A DNA stretch of 64,000 nucleotides from Siphonodentalium dalli (taxonomy: Eukaryota > Mollusca > Scaphopoda > Gadilida > Siphonodentaliidae): NCBI GenBank assembly GCA_032622095.1, contig CP136065.1, forward strand, positions 154,077,577-154,141,576, given 5' to 3'. Of the stretch, positions 42,701-54,700 are shown piece after piece; the stretch's first letter is position 1; every line of letters begins with the position of its first letter. The notes below the pieces were generated by a model. The model was not told where the DNA came from. It did no database searches and saw only the letters and a program-made list of their open reading frames with translations. The translations under genes were made by a program, and so were the position numbers.

Positions 42701-45700
42701 CATAGGGAGCCTCGCATATATAAGATAATGCACTGGCTTACAAATATTGTTAGGCCAATGTATTCTCTTATATATGGAAGACTTGCATATATAAGAGAAT
42801 GCGTTAGCACAGGGTTTTTGCAAAATTTCATAAAGATCCAGTCATGGAAGGGTTTATAATTAACTCTCGATCATTTAGGTTGTGAAAATAAAATGAGTCG
42901 GAGCATCAGGGAGCATCCCAATTTATAATAACCTCTTTGCTGCTATACGGCCATACTGAGTATGGAGGTAAAAATGTCATGTTATTTGTGTGCCACAAGT
43001 AAATATATTGAGTATGAACCTAATTCAGCACATGAAAAAGTTTGGTGATAGGATAGGATATTTTATTTCAATATACACACATTAATGCATAATACATTTG
43101 ACAAATATTACATTGTATATTTGAGGGGGTGGCATAGTCAGAATAGACTGTCTTACTGCCACCCCCACTCAGGTGCTGGTGATACCCTGAGTCAATCAGG
43201 TGACTGTAGGTAGCCAACAGTTACTGGCGTTCGAAGTTAGAAGTTCATGATCTTAACACGTTGAGTGCCAACTACAAGTTATCTCATACTTTTTGCATGT
43301 AATTGCATGGGAGCCAGAACTCAACATGTTAACCTCCTTAATGCATTCACGATGGGTGCAGCATTAAAGACCCGATGCCAGTGCATTCTCTTATATATGC
43401 GAATCTACCATGGGGAGTCTTGCATATATAAGAGAATGCACTGGCTTAAAAGGTCAAAGTAAATATTCTTAGGCCAATGTACATATATATTCTCTTATAT
43501 ATGCGGCTCCCTGTGGGAGACTCACATATATAAGAGAATGCATTGGCACATGGTTTTCGCAAAAATATCAGGAAGATCCAGTTATGGAAGGGTTAATTAA
43601 CTCTTGATCATTTAGGTTGTGAAAATAAAATGAGTCGGAGCACCCCAATTAACATCTTTGCTGCTATACGGCCATACTGAGTATGGAGGCAAAATGTCAT
43701 GTTACATGCCACATGTAAATATACTGAATATGGACCTAATTCAGCACAATCAATCAGCTGCTAGTATTAAACTCCAAGCATTGCATGTCGCAGTCTCTTT
43801 GAAAAACAGATGAAAATTCTATAAGATGTATACAGTCTCTAGATCTTTTGAATATAAATAATTTTTACAACGAGGCAGCATTCCCAACATGACTTAATAA
43901 ACCATCTCCAGATATGGAGTGCATACCTGGCGTAGTAAATGTTTGTGAGAATCGTACTATTTAGAAATAGTTATAAATATAACAAGATGCAAAAGAATAG
44001 CCAGTCATGAATATCGCCGACCAATAAACTCGAAGACGATGTCTCTTTTATTGCGATGAGTAAAATGAATTATGGATATATCGCCTGCATTCAGTTTTAC
44101 AACATAAGTTGTGTTTGACAATTCATGGGAAAATTGTCAACATGTCATTGACCAATGAACTCGTGCATACTCTGTGCCACTCTCCAATGAAAGAGGAAAT
44201 CCCATCAATACAGAAACTAATTTTAATCCACAAATCTGGAGACGTACAGTAACGCCCTAATTAATTGACTCCATAACCACAGCAGAATTATGAGTAACTT
44301 TTTAGGATTTAGTCGGAAATATGGCTTGTTGCCATTCATCGGACAGCTCTCGGGGAGTCAATTATGGAGTCAATTAATTAGGGCATTACTGTACATCTGA
44401 TAAGATTTTTGTCGGCTTTTCAAAGAGTCTGGGCATGTCGGAAAGAGTGTATTTTGAAGTTTAAAAAAATGTTAGATATGCCAGGAGATTGCAAGATAGT
44501 AGGCAATGGTCAGATGATGCATGTGATCGTCATACATTTTCGCATATCGATAAAGATGAATCATATTTATAATGCACACAAGAAAGTTTGGTGATGGAGT
44601 AAATCAGGTGTCTGTAGGTAGCTAACAGTGACTAGACTCTACACAGCTGACACTCAGGCTGATTCTATATTTATTTAATCAGCATCATGTGTCCCATTGA
44701 CCTACTATTAAGTGCTATCTAATTGAACACAAATTACTACCAAATAACACAAAATATCAACAAAATAAGCCTTGATATTTTCTTATACTAGAAGGTCACT
44801 AAAGGTCATAACTGGTGTAAACTTACTGTTTTCAGGAATGGATAATCCAACAAACAGGAAGTTGCTGTGGGGTTTTCCAAAATGCACAAGCACATGTCCT
44901 GAATTCAGGAAATTCTATGGGGTTCTTTTGAATAAATATGGCCTGGTCAGTAGATTGACCAATGAGAGCTTGGGTTGGAGGTCAAATGGGAAAAACTGTT
45001 GGGTCAGTTGTAAGATCAGTGATTCATTTCCCTGTTTAATTAATTGACCAAATGTTCCACATTTGCAATTCAATTGGACTTATCTTAATTTATGGATTAT
45101 CAATTCTAAAATAAGTAAGTTTACATCAGTTAAGACCTTTTAGTAATTTTCCTACAAGAAAATATCAAGGTTTATTTTGTTGATATTTAGTTTTATTTGG
45201 TAGTAATTTTTGTTCCTTTAAATACAACTTAGTAGGTCAATGTGACCCATCTGGGGGGGGGGGGCTACTATACCGATGAATAGAATCAGTTGTAGCACTG
45301 TAAGGCCTAACAGTGACAGGTCTTTGAAGTTAGAAATTCATGATCTTAACTTCCTTATCATCTTCACTGCTAATGACATTATGACGTGTGCTAGGCCATT
45401 GACGTTATGGACATTTCCAGTGGAAAAATATAACGGAAATATCAAGAAAACCATACAAATGACTTAGTTGAATGGCTATTATTATTCACAATCGTGAAAT
45501 CTCATCACAGTTGTTGGCCATTTTATATAAGTAGTAGCCCTAGAGTAAGAATAATAGGAAAGTTGGGAAACAACATGTTAAAAACAAATTTAAAAACCCA
45601 CCCACCTCCCCTGTTGCACTCGAAATCTCATCAAAACGAATACGCTTCGGACATGAATAACTACGTATACAAAACTATCGAATATCGATAATCACACTTA

Positions 45701-48700
45701 CCATACATTTCTTGAGAGGTATATCCAGAAAAACAACTTTTATCAGGTGAACATAATCAAAATCACGATAAAATTTGGCTCGTCACAACATCATTAGCAC
45801 GGAAATGTTAGGGTCGATAACTCTTTCTAAATGTCGGGTTGGTGATTATCGCAATACGACAGGGGAACACTTCGACATTCGTACTCATATTTTAACAATT
45901 TTTGTACCTGGCTTGCCTTTCCTAAGTTTCACGGGAAAATGGCTAATTTCATTCTATTTGCCATTATATATATATTTATCAACCCATTTAATATTGATTT
46001 TCATAAAAATAAAATAAAAGAAGCCGAGGATGATATGTTTAAAATGTTTGAAGTATGAATTTGGCGATAAGTCGTTATCAGAGTACGTTATACTTGTGAT
46101 AGTTACGTTACGCACACGGTGTTCCCCTATCGTATTGTGATAATCGCCAACCCAACTTTTCGAAAGAGTTACCGATCCTAACATTTCCGTGCTAATGATG
46201 TTGTGTCGAGCCAAATTTTATCGTGATTTTGATTATGTTCAGCTGATAAAAGTTGTTTTTCTGGATATACCTCTCAAGAAATGTATGGTAAGTGTGATTA
46301 TCGATATTCGATAGTTTTGCATACGTAGTTATTCATGTCCGAATCGTATTCGTTTTGATGAGATTTCGAGTGCCACAGGGGAAGTGGGTGGGTTTTTAAA
46401 TTTTTTTTTAACATGTTGTTTCCCAACTTTCCTATTATTCTTTTACTCTAGGGCTACTACTTATATATATAACTAGAAGGTGACCCGACTTCGTCCGGGC
46501 TATTAAAAAACCAAATTTCAAGTCGATTGCTCCACCCGTTTCCTAGATCTGGTCTGCGCATGCGCGAAGCTGGTGTCGCACGTGCTCGGCGACCCGATAA
46601 AATTCGTATCCGGGGCAAGATACATTCACATACCAAATTTAAAGTCAATATCTCAACCCGTTTCCGAGATCTCGTCTGCGCATGCGCGAAGCTGGCGTCG
46701 CGCGTGCTCGGCGACCCGATAAAATTCGTATCCGGGGCAAGATACATTCACATACCAAATTTCAAGTCGATAGCTACACCCGTTACCGAGATATATAGCC
46801 CAATGTCATTTGCGGATACCTCGGCCGGTGATGAGTTAACGCGACACAGTCAAATGCATCGGCAGGGTGAGAGTTAACGTAATCTAACTTTATGACCTCT
46901 GACGACGTCATAGAAATTACGCATTGATTTTATCCTGATAAAAGCATCGTACCACTTGTACCTAATAATTGAGGCAGATAACTAAAACGGATACATACAT
47001 ATTATATATCGTTGGAAAGGTGAAGCCACACAGATTCTAACCGTGCAAATTATATAACTGGCAATTTATTATTCGCGCTATATCGAATCGATTTGTGAGC
47101 ACCGAACTGAAATATATTAGCGCAAAAACGGCGTAAAAATAGATTTGACCTCCGCACGTGAAAAGTTGACCTCGCACGGACAAATAAATATGCCTATGTT
47201 CGTCTCCGGCCGAAAATACCCTAAAATACCAAATTTCATCGAAATTGGCTTAGTCGTTTTGGAGTCCATCGATTTCAAACACACAAACAAACACACACAC
47301 AAACAAACACATACACACACAGATCTTTCAAAATATATAATAGATGGCCAACAACTGTGAATGTCATACACTTTTTGAAACTACGAGATACAGTTGTTCC
47401 GATGTACCAATCTCCAAGTTCCATTTATGAATCATGGTCCGAGTGCTTGTGTGCTGAAATAGGTCCATACTCAATTATACAGACATACAGCACAAAGCGT
47501 GACATTTTACGTCCGTAATCAGCACCGACGTATAGCAGCCAAGACGTTAAAGGTACTCAATCTGAATTGATGGTCCCCATATCATCAGATTCCAACAACA
47601 ACAACAACATTTTTTTAAATGCCACTTCAGATATCAGAATTGATTAATTGCCCAAAAACAATGCTAACCACAACTATAGTATAAAATGTCCCAAAACGTG
47701 TTATTTATCAACATTTTGTTGAACGAAATCTGGCCGGATTGGCAAATATCTAACACCCAAAGCCACTTGATTTTAGAGTCATCCATCTTCATATGAAATT
47801 TGGTTCGAGACCGTCTTAAGTGTCTCGGGGAAATAGCAAAATTTATATCTGATCACTCTGAACTTTGATGGGTGGGTTCCTCAACTCAAATCAAATATTA
47901 TATATCCCTGAAGCTGCCTGAAGCCAAAGAAATAGTAATTGGGAGCATTAATTCGGATTATGCATATTTAATAGACTCCATCTGCAATCAGTTAAGGGAT
48001 TTTTTAACATTTTTCCACTTCACAAATGGCATGCAATGCATAGGCCAGGGACCAACCTAGAAGTATATAATTGAGAGAAACTACTTCCTCTACTGGATAA
48101 TTTGTAGAGGTAGAAATTGAACTTCAGCAATACAACTTCTCCCTCATGTGAGTCCACTTCTCCCTAATTAAATTAGGGAGAAGTGGACTCACATGAGGGA
48201 GAAGTTGTATGGCTGAAGTTCAATTTCTACCCCAACATTTGCCTTCCATGCCCCAATAAGTAGTATACAATAAATTAACCCTTTCATGATGGGAGCTGCG
48301 TTGGTGCAGCATTAAAGATCCTGTGCCAGTGCATTCTTTTATATATGCAAGGCTTCCTATATATAAGAGAATGTGCTGGCCTACAAGGTCAAGGTAAATA
48401 TTGTTAAGCCATTGTATTATCTTTATATATATTTGCGAGGCTCCCTATGGAGACTCACATACAGTAATGCTCTAATTAATCGACTCCTTACCGGTAAACA
48501 CAGCAGAATTATGAGTAACTTTTCAGGATTTAGTCGGAAATATGGCTTGTTGCCATTCATCGGAAAGCTCTCGGGGAGAGCTTTGCGATGAATGACAACA
48601 AGCCATATTTCCGACTAAATCCTGAAAAGTTACCCATAATTCTGTTGTGTTTAAGGAGTCGATTAATTAGAGCATTACTGTATATATTTAAAGATAATGC

Positions 48701-51700
48701 ATTGGCACAGGGTTTTTGCAATATTTCAATCCATTTAGTATAGAAAGGGTTATTAAGTGCTTTATATGTCTCAGCACAAGATCTGTTATGAATTCATTTA
48801 GCAGTTAAGAGGTTAAAAAGAAAGTTTGATGAAAATTATGTGGAGCTACCAAGAACAAGCCTTGAGAGCAACAACTTCTCCCTAAAATGTGTCACCCTTC
48901 TCCCTGTTTGTGTCCCAGGGAGAAGTGACTTGTCTCTCATATAGCAGTATGCATATGTCCCAACAGCATATTGAAAGTACTAGTATGTTTACTGATTATA
49001 ATGGTGTTACTCACTATAATGGTTTCATAAATGGGCTCTTGTGTTGCATAATAGTCTTATTGGATCATAGAAGGGTGATGTTGGGGGGGGGGGGGTGTAA
49101 ATTCGCCCTATTAAATAAGCAAACAGGAAGAAGTGACTTCTTCAAATTTGAAACCTCAAGGCTGGTCCCTGTTTACTACTCCTTAAAAAGCTCTGCACAT
49201 CATTCAATGACATACGCTTTGACGGGACAGTGAAATATGTGTATGGATGGTTCTGGTCACTTCACATGACAACAATTAAGACATTGTGTTTCGTCAATAG
49301 AACATGCAACTAACAAGGAAGTATGCTGCTACAGGGTGCATCAATTTCAAGTGACAACATAAAAAAAATTCATAAAAAGACCAAAACAGAAAAGAATTCT
49401 AGACTATGCAGGGATGGGCCACATAGTTTTGGTTCAATTGGTTTAATGACATTCATTCCTAAATAACTCTACTATTCAGTTCAATAAGCAAACACTGCAA
49501 TAGACTATCGCTTAATCTGTTGGGATGTTCAAATGTGTAGAAGTCAGGCAGGCCATATTTAATCCCATTTATTCATTTGAAGGGGCATGCATCCAATCAA
49601 TAAGTTGAACAAGTAGCCTAAAGGTGTGAACAAAATTGACCAGAAAATGTAGGAATGCAAGCTAGGACAAAGTTCTGCATCTTGAGAAAATTTTCGAAGT
49701 AAAAAAAAAGTCTGACAGACCTCATAATCGCAGGTGCACAGGGTCACATGGTACTAAATAGCTGTGCCAAGTTTAAAGCAGATTGACCAAAAAATGTAGG
49801 AATACAAGCTCGGACAAAATTCTGCGTCTTGAGAACATTTTCTAAGTTGAAAAAAGTCAACAACAAAAAAAAGTCGGACAGACTTCATAATGCACATTTA
49901 TCTGTGACAAATTCTAAGAAACTTCAGTTCAGCACAAAATTTACTTGATGGGGAAGTGGTGTGAGATATTGCCATCCTAAAAATGTTTTATTGGTGAAAT
50001 GCAGTGAAATGTACTAAATTTTGTCACAGAATTTCATAATAAAATAATAGTATCAACTTTCTTTGTGAGAATTATTTAAAATCCATATTATTTCAAGAAA
50101 AATAACACAAACAGTATCCAATGATATCCTATTCCTCATTCAGCATGATTGGTGTTTGTCACTCAAAGGTAGACAGAGAGAGAGAAAGTCCGGTCCAGTC
50201 AAGAAAAATAACAATTAATATTCAGATTGCGTCAAAATGACAGATTGATGAAAAACCACCCATCCACATAGGTAATTATCATATAACAGTCAGTCATTCA
50301 TACACTAAGCTCAAATACAATTGTCTCATTTGGGATGCTAGACATAATATTACACATTAGATATAGATATAGGTGTCCATGACAAGTATATTGGTACAGC
50401 TGAGTTCAAAATGTAGTGTTCAGGTGTGCTTGCGAAATCTTATTAGAGATAAACAGTCTCTTCAGGAGATATGCAGTTTACTTTTTCCTACTTAGGGCAT
50501 GTTTGCAACTACTTGCAGAATGTCAGCAGATTCTGGAGAAAAATAACATCAGTGTGTGAGTGCAGAATATATAGCGAAGGTTTATCGGTCAAAGCCTATC
50601 CCAGTCTGGACTATATAAAATATGAAGACTTTTTGTGTGATATTTGATGGCAATTTGATTTGAGTGTAGTGCATAATGCATAATTTACCACAACACTATC
50701 GGTATAAACACAATAGAAATAAGAGTTCCTTCAACAAGTTCACTTTTGCAGACAACTGGAAGAGATTTAACCCATTCATGATGGGAACTGTGCTCAAAGG
50801 TCAATATTGTTAGGCCAATTTGTTCTCTTATATATGCGAGACTCCCTGTGAGAGACTCGCATATATAAGAGAATTCATTGGTACAGGGTTTTCATAAAAT
50901 TTCTGGAAGCTCTCAAGTCAAGAAGGTTTAAACATTTTGTGGATTCCCATTAAAGGGACCCAAGGCACTCAGTGGGTAAATATGCAAAAAATATAAAAGT
51001 GTAAAAATATCACTGTCAATTAAGAATAACATGGAGAAATAGATAAAGTTGTTCTTATATTCATTATTAACCCTTTTAATACCCAACAAACCGGCCAAAA
51101 ACGGCCAAATAAAGCTGCAACAGCCTAAATTATCTTGGGTCTGTCTCAATAAAACCATACAAATATGGATATCATTGGAATCGGCTCATTGACCACATTG
51201 TGATGGTTACAGTTATGCCCTGTGCCAATGCATTCTCTTATATATGCGAGTCGACCATAGGTCGCCTCGCATATATAAGAGAATGCATTAACACTTTTTA
51301 CCATTTTTTCTTACATTCTTTAACAATTATATAATTTTTAATGTGTTAAGCCAATGCATTCTCTTATATAAGAGAATGCATTGGCACAGGGCCGTTCTGT
51401 TGGGTAAAGGGTTAATAGTTCTCCAATAAAATAATTGTGCATGTTGAAACCATTGTTGTGTAAACAAAACTGTTAGAGTAATTTGTCAACAAATTTAGTT
51501 AAAATGTGATTTGCAGAATATTTTTCAATGCTTTGACCTTTTCCTATGTTTACAATCAAGTTTTGATTAAACTTTTGTATCTAATTACTCTTTGATAGTT
51601 CAAATTCCACTGTTACAGTACTGCTTTAATACATATCAATGGTTTCATTATGCAAAATCTTGTTATTGGATAGTTATTTATAATGAAAATAAGAACAAAA

Positions 51701-54700
51701 TCCATCTATTTTAACATGTACAATAATGCCCATATGAAAGTCCTTGTCATCATCCGATCTACAATCCTCCCACACCCATCTACTATAATGCCCTAAATAA
51801 TCGACCCCTAAACCACAGAAGAATTATAGGAAATTTTTCAGGATTTAGACGGAAATATGGCTTGCTGCCATTCATTGGAAAGCTCTCGGTGAGAGCTTTC
51901 CGATGAATGGCAGCAAGCCATATTTCCGACTAAATCCTGAAAAATTTCCCATTATTCTGCTGTGGTTAAAAGGGTCATATACTTCGGGCATTATAGTAGA
52001 TGGGTGTGGGAGGATTGTAGATCGGATGATGACAAGGACTTCCATATGGGCATTATTAATATGTATTTGTTGATGATACATGTAGTTGTTTTACAAACTG
52101 TTATAAAATTTATGTTATTTTGCACAAACCCACTTCAAAAGCCTGGAGTCCCTTTAATTTATTTGTAGGAATGTTCAAATGATAAGTTCTTAGGCTGTTT
52201 GTTGAATGTATCAGATAAATATCTCTTCAAATGAATGGGTTGGAATCATAGTATAAACTATCCATCAGGAAATATCCAGTTGTCAAAGAGTTTATACTAA
52301 ACTATGAGAACCACATAAATTTCCCAAATTATTCTGCTTTTCATCAATGTTTGGACCAAAAAGTGTCAGGTGGAAGAGACTATATTATATAGATAATGCA
52401 TGGCTTGGAGTTGACTATGCCAAAATAGTGGTCCAAGAAGAGGTACGGTTGCAGTTGAGTGGACTATTTCTCGTCGAGGACCACTATTTTGGCATAGTCA
52501 ATGACAAGACATGCATTATTATTATTTTATATTATTTCGAACATTGGTGTCAATTTACTGTGACTGATAATTTCGCATTTATATTTACCGCAAATTATGG
52601 AAATCGGTAAAAGATTTACATTAAAAAATTCAATTTAATAAATCTTTGCAAGATTCTCGATATGATCATGATGAAGTCTTAATTCTTATCTAATTATACG
52701 ATTAACAGTACAAACAGTAATGCCCAAAGTAATGTCGACTCCTTAAACACAGCAGAATTATGGGTATAACTTTTCAGGATTTAGTTGGAAATATGGCTTG
52801 TTGCCATTCATCGGAAAGCTCTCCCCGAGAGCATTCCTATGAATGGCAACAAGCCATATTTCCGACTAAATCCTGAAAAGTTACCCATAATTCTGCTGTG
52901 TTTAAGGAGTCAATTACTTAGGGCATTACTGTAACACACTGAGCAGAACGAGGCATATTTACATGCAAGGAAGCCAGCACTAAATCCATTCTCAATATAT
53001 CTCCATGCCCAACAACATTTCTAAACACAAAGACTTTTAAGCACTGAATTCAAAGAATTTAGGTCAGGTTTTTATTGAACAATGGTAACATATGGAAGAA
53101 AAGTGGAATTATACAATGGTGTAATATATTCTCATACACCTGCAGTGTATCAACCTATATTAGCTTGTGATTGCCATTGATTTTTTCTTTCACTAGGTTT
53201 AGTAAATACTGGGACCCGATATTCATCATCAGAAAGTTTAATAACGGAATCTCCTTTTATATCAGCAGAGCTCTTCATATATAGTAATAATCTAAATTAT
53301 CGACTCCTTAACCACAGCAGAATTATCGGTAATTTTTCAGGATTTAGTCAGAAATATGACTTGTTGCCATTCATCTGAAAGCTCTCAGTGAATTTGTGAA
53401 CAGCGGATAGTATTGCTACCAATACACTCAGAATGAAATTTCTAAGTTCAAGAAGAAAACTGGAGGCCAACGTTCCTCAAGAGACAGAACTCAACAACCT
53501 GCTGGCATGTGCATTTGTCTATTAGTTTTGTTTGTGTAAAATTTCAACAATTAAGACAGGTCTAAAAATATGGTGGGGACATTTGCAGAATGAGGTCCCC
53601 AGAGGGTGAATTTAGTGACGCTACCCCGCAGAGTGGGCTAGCATCACTAAATTCACATTCTGCTCAGACCTCATCATCTTCTCTGGAAAATATCTTGATT
53701 ATCATATTAACAAGTTTTTTAGTTTCTTAACCCTTTACCCAACAGAAGGGCCCTGTGCCAATGCATTCTCTTATATATGCGAGTCGACCATAGGTCGCCT
53801 CGCATATATAAGAGAATGCATTGGTTTAACACGTTAAAAATTATAAAATTGTTAAAGAATGTAAGAAAAAATGGTAAAAAGTGTTAAAAAAAAGATTTTT
53901 TTTAGGCCAATGCATTCTCTTATATATGCGAGGCGACCTATGGTCGACTCGCATATATAAGAGAATGCATTGGCACATGGCATAACTGTAACTATCACAA
54001 TGTGGTCAAGGAGCCGGTTCCAATGATATCCATATTTCTTCAAAAGTTTCTCTTTCTTTATAGTTTAGTTTCTCTCTATCCCGAAATTGGCAGACAACTC
54101 AATAAATAATCGGGGTGCCCAATGGGTGCACATCACCATCTCCACCATCTGGGAACTTAAATCTATGTCTATGTCTCCCATATCAGATGAGGTCATGCAG
54201 AATGAGGTCCCCAGAGGATGAATTTAGAGATGCTAGCCCACTGTGAGGAGTGGAGTCACTAAATTCACCCTCTGGGGGACCTCTTTCTGCATGACCTCAT
54301 CTGATATGGGAGACATATAGACATAGATTTAAGTTCCCAGATGGTGGAGATGGTGATGTGCACCCATTTGGCACCCCGATTATTTATTGATTGATGGTTT
54401 GTGGTACTTAATTGGAAGGGGTTTTAGACAGCTAGAGTTGGTTTCAGCTCTCAAGAGTCGAGCGGGGCTAATGCAGGTTCTCACAGTAGCTTTCCTTCAC
54501 TGGGGGCGTGCAATTGAGAATTTTGACTGTTTTTACATCTTTCTTTTGTGGCCAGTGGCCATCTTTTAAAACAATTTATGATATCAACTAGATAGAATCA
54601 TATTAACAGTGTGAAGTTTTAATTAATTATCAAAATATGTATGTTATGAAGGAATTTCGAATCACTAAACTGCACCACACACCCCCCCCCCCCTATTATC

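Larger units (their letters stand above)
50950..52157 (+). mobile_element. F6 TTAA element, copy 2, with two nested elements
   Basis: TTAA|AGGGACCCAAGGCACTC at 50950 and CCTGGAGTCCCT|TTAA at 52157. Insert 1 at 51067-51415 (TTAA duplication), insert 2 at 51722-52057 (palindrome). Removing both leaves about 520 bp whose two halves pair loosely. Relatives: 37570-38200 and about 59900-60310. Confidence 0.65.

Noticed and set aside
42640-42800. Possible microRNA gene in F1 hairpins
   Set aside because: The hairpin belongs to a repeat family with many copies; without small-RNA data it is not called as an RNA gene.
45775-46214. Two mirrored frames beginning MARHNIISTEML
   Set aside because: They are the same arm of a fold-back read on opposite strands; they diverge and stop outside the arms.
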